Notes under the pieces: model-generated | What the model was told of the DNA's origin: nothing | What the model saw: the letters and a program-made list of their open reading frames with translations, nothing else | Databases searched by the model: none | In this document: in pieces, positions 1 to 10,025 of the stretch | Numbering within the stretch: the stretch's first letter is position 1 | How the letters are laid out: the number at the start of each line of letters is the position of its first letter | Assembly: GCA_003427395.1 (NCBI GenBank) | Contig: BFEA01000055.1 | Span: forward strand, 1,698,170 to 1,724,986 | Reading direction: 5' to 3' | Source of the DNA: Chara braunii | Lineage: Eukaryota > Streptophyta > Charophyceae > Charales > Characeae | DNA: 26,817 nt | Translations under genes and position numbers: made by a program

Positions 1-68
<68 letters not shown>
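1..68. repeat. (GA)n microsatellite inside family A LTR
   Basis: A nearly pure GA dinucleotide run with one A-rich interruption. The same tract lies at the same LTR position at 9961-10022, and as CT on the minus-strand solo LTR (about 14515-14632). It is therefore an inherited part of the LTR and not a chance microsatellite. Confidence 0.95.
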
Positions 69-650
69 CGAGAGGTTTTTGGTGAGCTTCTTCTTCCATT
101 CTTCTAAGTACTTTTGTCTCTTCTTCTATCCTTCCGAGCAATTTTTTGTATTCGGCGCAAGTCACACTTTTCCTTTCTGGATCCGCATCTCGGATTTTTT
201 ATTTGTTCTCTTGAATCTCTTCAGAGGTCGATGTATGACTGTACTCCTTCCCTTCCCTTCTCTTAATTTTTGAATTGATAAATCTGATTGGTTGGTTACC
301 TACAATCGAATCTTGTGCGTCCTCCGGGCTGTTGGCAGAAGAACTATTGCATAAGGATCCTCGATTCCTTTTGTGGATGTGTATGTGTGTGCATGAAGCT
401 GAACGCATGAATGTTAGGTGTGATCCTGTCTGTGTATGAACTAGATATGCATGGTAGACGTTTAAGATGTTTGTCTCATTATAGGACGATCCATCCCGTG
501 AACAGCTAACTCTCACCCATCCGATCGAGGAACAGGCCTTGCGCACGCACGTGTAGGCTCGACCAAACATCATTGTTGCCTACACGCGTGTTCGCGAAAC
601 CTGAACTCGATCGATTTCCCGAATGTCTTAATGGCTGCCCGTCCTATAAT

Positions 651-1216
651 ATGAATTTCGAAATACCTTTTCGTGTCACCGACCGGGAATGTTTGAGAGA
701 TCGGGAATTCCGAGGATATTGGGAACGCTCCTGGGCGGACCCGCCGAACTTCCCTTACTTAACCAGAACCGAACGAATTTGCGAGTGGGATCTCAATCGG
801 GCTTCGGGACGTATCCCGCATCTCCCCAGCTACTCTAGCCCACACACGTATCACGTCGTCGCGGAACCTGAGATCATTATCTTAGGGACCGAGTTTCCTT
901 CCTACCACCACATCCTGCCCTATCACTCCTTAACCATTCTCCCCTGGCCCGCAATCCCCTCTTCTGGCCCCATCCCCCATGCTCGGAGTGCCTGCAGGAT
1001 CACGAGTACCGAGCCTCCGACTTCATCCGGCGAACTCGCTCGGAGGAGAAGCGACGGGCACACAGCCTTCGGCTGAGACCGGCCTCGTCCGACTCCGAGG
1101 CCTGCGACGTTCGGCGCCGGCAGGTGATCAACCAACGAGATAGCCATAGCGTCCCAACTGCCCACCAGATACGAGTCCGACCCAGACGACAAAACCACTG
1201 GAGACGGAACCTGATA
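651..1216 (+). pseudogene. LTR-embedded ORF, left LTR copy (decayed)
   Basis: This is one of three copies of a reading frame inside the family A LTR. It starts at ATG 651 (MNFEIPFR...) and stays open in that frame through HVVAE and IIILGTEFPSYH to about 960. It then continues in another frame from about 965 (PHPPCSECLQDHEYRA, later SLRLRPA and DSHSVP) to about 1207. The solo LTR copy reads across the same junction in a single frame, so the shift here is a lesion. An 18-bp deletion relative to the right LTR lies after the ERS codons, near 733. The usual TAG end is lost to a small insertion near 1208. The protein matches no family I know. It is Arg/Trp-rich in the middle, with no membrane segment visible. 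Confidence 0.55.
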
Positions 1217-1413
1217 GTACAAAGCCAGGCCGAGGAAAGCAGGACTTCGATCCGCACCTATCCTTCTACATTCACATCCATGAATTTGTCAAAGGAGATC
1301 TCAGTTCGGACCTGGGACTCCACCCCCACTTTCCAAAAAATCCTTGGCGCACCCCTTTTTGCACTTCCAGGCCCACTCATACTCCGATCAGGAAGTCGCG
1401 CCGAACATGAGGT

Positions 1414-1425
1414 TGGTATCGGAGC
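1414..1425 (+). promoter_or_regulatory. Primer binding site, initiator Met tRNA type
   Basis: TGGTATCGGAGC is complementary to a tRNA 3' end of the form GCTCCGATACCA. The usual plant initiator-Met site is TGGTATCAGAGC, so this differs at one base. The same 12 bases serve family B at 17235-17246. The usual spacer between LTR end and primer site is missing here. Confidence 0.8.
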
Positions 1426-1569
1426 GACACGTGTCAGGCAAGGAGATTGTTAATCAGGTGGGGTATAAGAAACGATTTGGCGAACAGAGGAAGTCCTAGG
1501 CAGAGGAATGCGGCACGCCGCGACCCTATAGTAACCCAAAGTAGATCGGTAGGTCGGCAGACCGCAAAT

Positions 1570-2586
1570 ATGAATGCCAACCTGGCACCAAATGCTGGCG
1601 GGTCCCCAGCCCCTCGAGCACACGCCGCAGCAACCTCGTCTGATCTATACCTCTTCGATCCTGCGCATCATCTGGCTGGAACATGGTTAGCCACGCTGCG
1701 TGCACAACAATACGACAATGATGAGGCCACGATCAACATCCCCGCCAGGTTGGGAGGTGATGCGAATCATTGGTTCACTACTTACGTTTGGGTAGATCTC
1801 CCCGGGACTTCTTAAGCCGATTTGACTACATTCACCCTGAGCAGGTCTTCTTCATGATTAAAGATCGAGTTTAGAAGCCCCTCGAATATGTCGCTGAATA
1901 CCACCGTAGGTTCTATAGGTTGTTTGTTAAATCAGAACGGGGCGAAAATATCGGGAGATATTTGTTCATCGATGGGCTTCGGAGTCGAACGATGAGGGCG
2001 AAGCTGCAAAAGCAGTTTTCCCCCATCAATCACAACATGCAACAGATCATGGACGTGGTGGAAGAAATGGATAAAAGGTTTGCTGCTACCTTCTTAGAAG
2101 AGGAAGACCACGCCAATGAAGGGGACTCTTCGGAATTGACCAGAGCAAAGGCTGAACTAGCTGTGCTCCAAAACAAATTTGAAAACATGGTCTTTGTCTC
2201 CGGCCCCGTTACTTACCTAAGAACGATACCAGACACCTGTGATGATCACCCCTACGCCTCCCCCACCTGCACCTCCCCCAGATCCTCCCACAAAACCAAG
2301 TGAGTCAAACATCGTACTGGAGCTAACTCAAACATTAATTAGCTTGATGCAAGAAAGTGAGAAAGAACAGCGTGAGCACAATGCCCGGATAGAATCTATG
2401 ATGAGATCGATGCGCCCTATTGCTTTCCGAGTTGTGCCTATAACCCAGGTAGCAACCCCCACTCAGGCTGGGGGCGGTGCGGCGGCTAATCTCGGCGTTT
2501 GTTACACGTGTCACTGAGACCAACCCGACCACCTAGCCCGGGACTGCCCCAACCGACCAACGCAAGTTCGGGTAGAAGTCACCCCT
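1570..2586 (+). pseudogene. gag: Family A gag (capsid and nucleocapsid), broken
   Basis: The likely start is ATG 1570 (MNANLAPN...), after an open stretch from 1447 with no better ATG. The capsid-like part is recognisable: FDYIHPEQ, then EYVAEYHRRFYRLF near 1887, and a helical stretch ending in MDVVEEMDKRF at about 2050-2080. The frame shifts near 1805, has a TAG near 1872 and shifts again near 2230. A proline-rich linker follows (2239-2300). A zinc knuckle sits at about 2500-2545 (CYTCH, an in-frame TGA, then DQPDHLARDC). The TGA probably replaced a Trp codon. Gag would package element RNA in virus-like particles; this copy cannot make an intact protein. Confidence 0.75.
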
Positions 2587-3496
2587 GTGGTAGCAGCGCC
2601 AGTGGCCAACGGACCAGGAAGAGTGGGCAGGATGATTGAGGAGACAAAAGGAGGGAGGAGTGTGATGGTTACCACTAAGGAAATTGCGGAACTTATCCCG
2701 CTCGACCAATACATCTCACTGGGCTACCCAGGGTCAGGAATGATCGGAACCATTCGCCCCACGAACGAGCAACGGGAAGTAACAAAATGGAGACCGCCCC
2801 CCGAAGAAATGGAATCGGGTGGCCCTGCCTTCGTTACGGGAGAATTTTTTGTCCTGAATATCGTCCGAGCCCTCGATCACCGAATCCCCTTGCCTATTGG
2901 ACACCTACTGTCCATATCGGAACAGCCGAATGAGCGAATGTTGCAGCATTGCAAGGCAAACCGAAAACGGTTTGTCCTCGCTAAGCAAGCAGCCATTAAA
3001 GGGAGGTCCCCCGCCTGAGAGGACAAACCCGATGTCCCCAGCACCTCGGACCCAATACAATTAGGGTTCATCTGAAAAGACAATCATTTTCTGTGAATTA
3101 AGGTCATTCCGTGGAAATCTGCGGAATGCAACATAGAAGTCAGGGGAAATCTGTACAATGCCATTATCGGCTTAGGGGCCGCGGTCCTAGCCATTTCCTT
3201 GAGGGTCGTGGAACGCGCGGGAAGAAGGAAGGATTTGATCCTGTTAGCGGAAGGAGATCACCTTCTCTCTGCCGATGAGAAAAAGATCAAGGTGGTAGGA
3301 AGGATGACGAACGTTGCTGTTTCGATTGGGAAAAGTTCACGCGTTGGGAGATGTCGTGGTATTAGACATGAATACATACGATGTTCTTTTGGGATTACCG
3401 GCCCTTACCGCACTAAGAGCCAACCTTGATTTCGAAAGACGGTCAGTCATCCTTTGGAATACGGGCGGGAAACCGTACGTTGTCCCGATATGTTGA
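2587..3496 (+). pseudogene. Family A protease region, catalytic Asp lost
   Basis: Frame 2587-3018 is an open linker that contains no domain I can name. The same frame, after stops at 3016 and two more before 3100, carries a retropepsin-like segment with AIIGLGAAVLAIS at 3160-3198. The family expects Asp-Ser/Thr-Gly where this reads Gly-Leu-Gly (codons 3169-3177), so the catalytic Asp is gone, consistent with GAC to GGC. A frameshift near 3330 leads to the C-terminal half, DVLLGLPALTALRANLDF (about 3374-3430), matching the usual gypsy protease end. It lies directly upstream of the RT linker in the same frame as RT. Confidence 0.65.
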
Positions 3497-3670
3497 ACTT
3501 TCTGAACTACGCTCCCTACGACTCGAAAAACTCTCCACGGGAACGAAAAACCACTCCATGTAATCACCTGGAGGGGACCCCTCAAAGAAATAGACCAAAG
3601 GGGAAAGGAACCAGAGCTATCAAATAACTCTTCTGACAACGAGGACGAAGCGAACCCAGAAATATGGGAA

Positions 3671-5210
3671 ATGCCGCATCAACTGATTTACTACCCAGTC
3701 CTTATGAAACGGAACCTCCAACGGACACGGACTCTTATCCTAGGAGAACCTCTAGTACAAGTGTCTCGAATGGCCGATTCTTTGGAACCCCCTTGGACCC
3801 TATACGAAGCCACCACCCCACTTCTCTCGAGATACACTGCCAAGAAAGCATTCTGCGACATTACGTGATTACCTCGTTCCCTGCTCTTAACAGGAAAAAA
3901 GGTCTGATTGCTGCGACAAGGTGCCGAGGACGGAGCTTTGGAACCCCCTGGGCATGGCAACCCTTACGAACTCATGATCAAGATCGCTGAAAAACCCATA
4001 AGTCTGCAGGACATCGATGACAGCGTAACATCAGGAGAACACGTGGCAGTCAGGGAAGGAGATGCCCAAATAGTCGCCATTATGTTCTTATGGCGATCGG
4101 ATAATTCATTTCTTTCTGCTCCGCTGCCCAGGAACGGTAATAAAGTAGGCACGAAACAAGTGACGGTTAACATACACGAACAACTTTATGAGCTACATGT
4201 GCCCCAGTACGTGCCCGACGAAACTGATCAACTAATTGTCGATGTCGTGACCGAATACCAAGGGGCAGTTAGTGTCAAGGACACAAACATTGGGCTATCG
4301 TTAGTTATGCAGCACGAAATCCAAACCGGAACGCATCCACCAATCCACTGTAAGCCATATCGATACTCCCTCGCCGACCGAATGACAGCGCTGGAACGAA
4401 TCAGGGAATTCGAAGCTAACGGTTGGATTGAGCCAGCTACCGGACCATGGTCATTTCCTGTAGTTCTATTTCCAAAGAAAAACGGGTCGATCCGCATATG
4501 CATCAATTATAGAAAGTTGAATGACATCACGATCAAAGATGTGTACCCCCTTCCCCGGATTGATGATTTATTGGATGAGATTGGGTGTGCCAATTATGTC
4601 GGTAAGTTTGATAACCACCATGGGTTCCATCACATCTTAGTTAAGGAGGAGGATCGGTCGAAAACGGCGTTCTTACTATTTGAAAGTACGCGGCAATGGG
4701 TTCGTTGTCCTATGGGAATATGCAACGTGCCGGCGACTTTTCAGAGAGCGATGAACATCACATTTCATAACTTCATCAACAAGACTAGACTAACCAAGGG
4801 AATGATCAACTTTTGTATCATTATGTATATGGACGAATCCTAGTATATTCGGCATTATTTCACAAACACAACCAGCACATCAAATGGACGCTCGGGGCAT
4901 TGCGAGATGCTGCGTTCAAAATCGCACTGGAGAAGAGCGAGTTTTTCCTTTCAAAGGTCTTGTTCCTAGAGTACGTGGTGACCCGAGGGGTCGTGAGGCC
5001 AGATTCGAAAAAAGTCGAGGCGGTTCGAGAAGCTCCCACGCCTACGTCATTGACGCAGGTTCGAGCCCTTTTGGGGTTAGCCTCGTACTACCGGAGGTTT
5101 ATCAAGGGGTTCAAGGCGATTGCCCAACCTCTAATCAACCTCCTACTGAAGGACCAACCACTGGAGTGGGACGCGGAGCGCGAACAGGTCTTTGTCACTC
5201 TGAACTTTTG
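3671..5210 (+). pseudogene. pol: Family A reverse transcriptase, YxDD frameshifted
   Basis: This is a Ty3/gypsy reverse transcriptase. A linker frame (3671-3868) and the main frame (3908-4843) are in register, separated by stops at 3866 and about 3904. Visible motifs are PYRYSLADRM (about 4349), WSFPVVLFPKKNGSIRICINYRKLND (about 4441-4527), YPLPRIDDLLDEIG (about 4543), motif A as KFDNHHGFHHI (about 4605; Asp kept), and CPMGICNVPATFQRAM (about 4708). At 4826-4837 the active site reads Y-M-D-E and then stops. Moving one base over, ILVYS and the thumb region (LEKSEFFL, LGLASYYRRFIKGF) continue from about 4838 to 5207. One base was therefore lost in the second Asp codon of the YMDD box. Confidence 0.88.
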
Positions 5211-5744
5211 AAGGAGGTCCTCGCCTCCTCGCCTATTTTGATTCGGCCCGATTTTGGTAGGCAATTCATCCTCATTACAGACTGGCAGCCTGAGGCGATC
5301 TCCGCTATTTTGGCCAAGAAGGGGAAGGACGGCCGCAAACACGTCATCGAATACGCCTCGCAAATTATACCGAACGAAAGAAGGACCAATTCGGCCCCTC
5401 AAGGCGAGTGCTACGCTGTTATTTGGGGAATTCATCACTTCCATTTGTATCTATACGGGCAAAAGTTCCTCCTTGTTATGGACCACGAGCCCCTGCTGGC
5501 TCTCAAGAGGCTCACTAACTGTACGGGCATGATTGGGCGATGGGTTGTCCGGCTGCATGAATACGACTTCGACATCATCCATCGGAAACTGTAAAAGAAC
5601 GGGAATGCCGACGGGTTGACACGACTGCATCGACCAAGCAAGGTGGCTAAGGGTGAAGAGATCACCCCGTGGAAAGAACCGGAACCAGCCAAGAGACCTC
5701 AGTACGGCGGAGTGGCTATTCTCCCCCGAACCTCCAGGAAGTGA
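5211..5744 (+). pseudogene. pol: Family A RNase H domain
   Basis: A one-base shift near 5205 moves pol into the frame used from here through the PHD finger. The domain starts LLKEVLASSPILIRPDF. It keeps the three acidic residues expected for Ty3-type RNase H: Asp in ILITDW (5280-5282), Glu in APQGEC (5406-5408) and Asp in VMDHEP (5481-5483). A TAA at 5592 interrupts it just before the family's closing motif, seen as NADGLTRLHR (about 5601-5630). The tail runs to a TGA near 5742. RNase H removes the RNA strand during reverse transcription. Confidence 0.85.
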
Positions 5745-5825
5745 CATGTGGACATGATGGCAATGGGTGGGGAAGGTAACTCCAGGGGCCCTCTTTCTCC
5801 CCTGTGACCTTCTTCTTTTTTCTCC

Positions 5826-6077
5826 TTGCTTGACAAATTCTGTTATTTTTGCGAAGCAATTTCGCAAGTCTATTCGGTTCCCATGCGTCCTAGTGGGGAA
5901 GGGTACGTCGAGTGGGTAGACTGTGAACGTTGTGTGTTTCGGGCCCATGGCTCCTGTATCCAATACAGGAATGCGAATAAAGCCTGGTTATGTCCCTTGT
6001 GTCGAACCGATAAAATCCCGACGGAGGCTCGATTCCTCGAGGCCACATCTGAAGGGTTAGAAAAGACACGCAAATTT
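5826..6077 (+). pseudogene. PHD finger domain inside family A pol
   Basis: This 84-codon open stretch holds a C4HC3 zinc finger. Cys at 5841, 5850, 5922 and 5931, His at 5946, and Cys at 5955, 5991 and 6000 (first base of each codon) give C-x2-C-x23-C-x2-C-x4-H-x2-C-x11-C-x2-C. A Trp stands two residues before the seventh Cys (WLCPLC), a PHD hallmark. The order C4-H-C3 argues against RING (C3HC4). It is in the same frame as RNase H upstream (stops near 5742 and 5808 between them) and as the integrase N-terminal part downstream (TGA 6078). It therefore looks like a pol domain, not a separate gene. PHD fingers usually read histone H3 tails; a role in choosing integration sites is inference. Confidence 0.75.
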
Positions 6078-7334
6078 TGATGGGCGGAAGTATGGACACA
6101 CATCATTTTGATAGCCACAGTGGTCGGGAACTCTCTCCGAGAATTCACCAAGAAAGATCGGAGGCGAGCTAACAAGAGGGCACGAGATTACCGATGGAAC
6201 GACGGACGGTTAGAAAAATGGAAGACAGATGGTAGTGGAATTTGGATGTGGGTGCCTCATCCGTTCATGAGGTACAACTGGGTTAAGTCGGCCACGAGGA
6301 AACCGCTGCCCACTTTGCTGTCAGGATCACGGAGGCAGCAATTGACAAAAATAAATAGTATTGGTCCAATATCCGGGACAATGTTAAATTTATCGTTTAA
6401 AATTGCCCAATTTGTGAAGCAGACAAGGTGCCGATTCAGCCGCTTAGGCCGATAGTGCCTACCGCAGTCGAGCGACCGTTCCAAAGGGTTAGCATGGATA
6501 CGACGAATATTGTCATACCCCCTGGACCGAATAGCTGCGAATATTTAGTTCTTTTGGTATTCGTGGATCATTTCTTGAAATGGATCGAAGCCTACCCCTA
6601 TAAAACGTGACCAACGACGAAAATTGTTTGGTATGTCAACCACTTCCTCGGAATGCATCAGGACACTGAGGAAATCCTAACGGATAATGGGGCAGAATTC
6701 CGATGAGAAGTCTTAAGGAGCCTAGTCGTGCATGGCATCTCTTTTCGCAATACGGCTCCCCATACGTCGCAATTGAACGGACTAGTAGAGAATGCGAACC
6801 GACAGATTATGGCAGCTCTGCGGCGAAATATCGTGGCTCGAGACACGAGGCCCTGACCCGATATCGTAGACCACATCCTAGCTATCCACCGAGGGACACC
6901 CCATGAGTCCATCGGCCTGACCCCTTCTCAGTTACAGACCAATAGCCTGGCCTGCGTAGCTCTGTCGAGCTTGAATGACGAGACGACCTTTTCACGACGA
7001 GCCACGAGGGCAACAGTTAAGGACAAGGCTCAACGCCACTTAGAGTTGATCGGATAATCCCTCCCCCGGTTAGCCCCAAAAAGACAGCAGATGACCCAAA
7101 TGGCCCACGGACGACATGTCCGGAGCTATGAGGCCCAAAATGGGAGTGTTGGCCCATCGTTGGGCCTCGGCCCAGTACAAATTAGGGGACATAGTGCAGG
7201 TAACGAAATGTGCTCGCCAAGGCATGTTAGCTCCACGATTCTTCGGGCGATTTCACGTTATCGAGCTCGGTCCTAGCGAAGTGAATACGGTGCAGGAGGT
7301 CTTAGGAAGTCGATCGGCCCACCTGATCAACTAA
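6078..7334 (+). pseudogene. pol: Family A integrase, several stops and shifts
   Basis: After a TGA at 6078 the frame runs through a basic stretch, then RDYRWNDGRLEKW and MWVPHPFMRYNW, the usual gypsy lead-in. A frameshift near 6290 carries it into the HHCC zinc domain (HEETAAHFA, then NCPIC after a TAA). The catalytic core follows: Asp in VSMDTTN (6497-6499), Asp in LTDNGAEF (6683-6685) and Glu in NGLVENANRQ (6788-6790). There are 34 residues between the second Asp and the Glu, one fewer than the common 35. Stops lie at 6608 and 6704 and in later segments. A shift near 7150 leads to YKLGDIVQVTKC and LAPRFFGRFHVIE (GPY/F-like C-terminus) ending at 7332-7334. I see no chromodomain. Confidence 0.85.
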
Positions 7335-7385
7335 CACGTGTCCTATCTTCGTCCCTTACCTCCTTCCCTTTCTCCCCCATCGTCC

Positions 7386-8248
7386 ATGTCGTCCCTCGAT
7401 TCTGAAGAGGAAGACGACGATCTCGAAGTCGAATACTCTGATCCCCCTCCCTCTCAACCTTTGTCTCTATCTTCTCCTCTATCGCCATGAGCCTTCTTAC
7501 CGAGAAGGTCATTAGCGAGCGTCTAATGAGACCTGGGGGGCATATTTCGTCGATCCGGCAAGTGCAGCGACCACGATTGAGTCCTGATCTGCTCCATTTC
7601 GCAGCTTTCTTCAGTACCACGGCCATCCACTCGACAGCGGAATTTCGATTTGCACGGACCAGCGATCGAACGCGGGTGGTGATAATCCAGGCATGGAGAA
7701 CGGACACAGAAGGGGAACTTTTGGGGATTCTGTTTGGAAAGGTGAGGGACGGTCACCTGGAGCCAATTACGAGCGAAGTTTTGGTGTTCCTGGCACGGCT
7801 CCTGGATGACCTGCCTTTAGATATCATTTCACGCTGTGACGAGTGGCCCACACTGGCGACGCTTACCCGAACTTCGATACCGCATCGATTGTGGTCCACG
7901 TGTACGGAGCTCGACCGAGACAACTACTACTACCCCTCCTCGGGCCACCATCTGGTCATTGACGAGAGTCACGTGACCGATCTCACATTGTGGGATCCGA
8001 TCACTCGAAGGGTAGAAGTAGAATAAGAGGTAGACGAAGAGGAGGAAGAGAGAGAGGAGGGAAGCGAAAAAGAGGAAGAAAACTCGGGGGCGGAATCAGA
8101 TGACCCCGATTACCACGAGTCTGCGGAGGGCGAGTTGGAAGAAAGTGAGTCGGGTGACTCGGGCAGTTCCAACGAACGGAGTGAGGAGGAAGATGAAGCC
8201 GCAACTCAGAGAAGGCGTGAAAGGGCGAAAGGAAAGTGGTCCATATAA
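7386..8248 (+). pseudogene. Unassigned extra ORF 3' of family A integrase
   Basis: I do not recognise this protein. ATG 7386 opens a 34-codon acidic/Ser-Pro frame (MSSLDSEEEDDD...). Its TGA overlaps ATG 7487 as ATGA. From 7487 the frame is open for 179 codons, hits TAA at 8024, then continues in frame as a strongly acidic stretch (Glu/Asp/Ser-rich, 8027-8190). It ends with a short basic segment (RRRERAKGKW) at TAA 8246. No transmembrane segment or signal peptide is visible, so it does not look like the env-like ORF of Athila-type elements. The acidic start, folded middle and acidic/basic tail suggest a nuclear or nucleic-acid/histone-interacting accessory protein, which is inference only. Either the two frames were once one, or the first is a small upstream ORF. 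Confidence 0.5.
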
Positions 8249-9037
8249 GAGTCGGACGGACCAGCTGCGCGGCTACTTTAAGGAAATCCGACGTGCAATC
8301 CAACGCCAACTCAATCCTCTCCACCACCACGGTCCACCGTTCGCCAACATGGAAATGCGGGCGCTCGGGCTTCATCCCCGGTCGTTACCCCGCCGTCCCC
8401 TTGATTACCTTGCCCTTCATCAGCTCACAGGCCGCCCTCTGTTCCCTTGTAACTGGCATCCTTTCCCACCTTCCCTCTTCCACCAACTTTATTCTACCCG
8501 CATCATCTCTACCGTTTTCCAACACGCCACCACTCGTTCTCTCGTAAGTTCTTTTCCCCTCCACATCCTTCTCTTTAGCGAGACATGGCATGAATATAAT
8601 AATATAGAGGTTTATTGCATAATCACGGGTACCATCCCCGCATACGAAGCGCATGAGAATTTCCACGCCTCGATTCCCCGCACCCTCTATACCTTCTATC
8701 CTGATTACCTCGCCTCGCTCCCTCATCAAGATCATTATTTCCCTCGCATCCATCACACCGTCCACTACACCCGACTTCCTGCTGCAGATCGACAACTCCG
8801 TCACTTTCTGCCTCCTTTTCCGCAAGTTCATCCTCCTTCTTCCCACCTGTCATAAGGCTACCCTTCCCTGACAATCTCTAGGATCGGAGTTCGCCACCTG
8901 GATGACTTCCACACTCTCATCTTACGGTAAGTGGCACGTGTAGGCTCGACGTCGATCGCTAAGAAATCGACCGTCACGGATGATGGAGAGAGCAAGTAGG
9001 AGCTTGCACAAGAGTGGAACCCCCTGGGCGTCACATA
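8249..9037 (+). other. Family A 3' internal region, no assigned gene
   Basis: This is pyrimidine-rich sequence between the extra ORF and the right LTR. One frame is open from 8100 to 8855 and begins, past the acidic region, with a basic stretch (KSRTDQLRGYFKEIRRAIQRQL). That could be the frameshifted continuation of the preceding ORF. The later part is rich in Pro, His, Leu and Ser, as any CT-rich DNA would be, so I do not call it a gene. No clear polypurine tract precedes the LTR; the nearest purine-rich run is 8982-9002. Confidence 0.5.
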
Positions 9038-9697
9038 TGTAACGAACTGTTTTCTGCAGCCGCGCGATTTTCTGTGCAATACTACTTCGGGGGTTAAATC
9101 AAGATGGCCTGGTGAATTGCATGGGTGCCCTTGCTTTGCTTGTTTTTCCTTTGGAATCGAGGCCGTGGTAATCTTGTGACGGTTGGTAGCTGATCGCGCC
9201 TTAGCGAGCATGAAAGATAACTGTTGACATAGCCTCTTTCTTGTTCTGCTGTGGAAAATGGGAATTTTTGCCTGATCATCGCAGGAGAAAATCTTTATGA
9301 ATTTTCAACTGATGTCGAGCCCCCACGGTCTCTTGGAGTTTGCTTCGTCCGAAATTTCTTTTTGCAATTAGGATTTAGATTAGGATTTTGGGCGCACCTC
9401 AATGAATACCGCACGACGCTTCTCGCTTACGCACGCCTTGCAACGTCAGGATCTGCGCTCTGATTTTTCTGCGCCTTAATCCTTGCATGTAACTGTAATT
9501 TTTGTTTTGGCGGGCATGATTGCAACTGTAACCCTCTCGTTCTTGATATATTTTGAGGCGCCCCCGTGCGCACGTACTTCTTCCTCTGTCCTATTGGCCT
9601 TCACATCGCGGTCGGGCCATGCGGTCGTAGGCACTTCCTTCCTCCTTCTTCCTCCTACTCGGACACAATACTGGGTATGGCGCACACACATGCATGC

Positions 9698-9704
9698 TAT
9701 AAAT
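9698..9704 (+). promoter_or_regulatory. TATA box of family A LTR promoter
   Basis: TATAAAT follows a GCATGC-rich motif. The same arrangement occurs in the solo LTR (minus strand, 14989-14995) and in the fourth LTR (26645-26651), 644-743 bases from each LTR start. Conservation in three copies supports a Pol II promoter. Everything downstream, including the GA tract and LTR ORF, would then be in the transcript. Confidence 0.7.
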
Positions 9705-9957
9705 TTTGCAAGCACGATTAACTCGCTCTGTAAGAATTTTGGGAGTTAGCGTGATCGAGAGGATCGGCTAACGAGCAAGAGTTGGCAGGTGAGTAGAGAG
9801 TTGGGCGATCCGACGAGCTGATGCTGGGCATGCGGGGTTCACATGAAGCCATGACGGACTGTGGCGCATGGGCGAACCTGCCCTGCATGCTCGGATCAAG
9901 TGGGGTGACAACTATGTGTGGGTGCGAGGCGGCGGACTGCCCACATCAGGGTGTTGT

Positions 9958-9960
<3 letters not shown>

Positions 9961-10022
<62 letters not shown>
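9961..10022. repeat. (GA)31 microsatellite in right LTR
   Basis: A pure GA run about 260 bp downstream of the TATA box. It is followed by the same unique sequence (GTTTTTGGTGAGCTTCTTC) as at 75-93, showing that it is the counterpart of the window-start tract. Confidence 0.95.

Positions 10023-10025
<3 letters not shown>

Larger units (their letters stand above)
1..1413 (+). repeat. Family A left LTR, 5' part outside the window
   Basis: This is the left long terminal repeat of the family A Ty3/gypsy element. It aligns along its length with 10020-11393 (right LTR) and with the reverse complement of the solo LTR at 12867-15639. The window opens inside its GA microsatellite, so the U3 part and TATA box are missing. 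Divergence from the right LTR is around 10 percent by eye, plus indels, so the insertion is old. The last bases read GAGGTTGG and run straight into the primer site. The expected LTR end, GGGCGTCACA, is absent, apparently removed by a small deletion. Confidence 0.9.

Noticed and set aside
199-573. Minus-strand frame in the left LTR
   Set aside because: No conserved counterpart in the other LTR copies; shadow frame.
5826-6077. RING finger as an alternative to PHD
   Set aside because: His is the fifth ligand after four Cys (C4HC3); RING needs C3HC4.
7487-8248. Env-like gene
   Set aside because: No signal peptide or hydrophobic segment of membrane-spanning length.
8100-8855. A 251-codon open frame before the right LTR
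   Set aside because: The DNA is pyrimidine-rich, which lowers stop frequency, and the protein is low-complexity; kept only as a possible continuation of the extra ORF.
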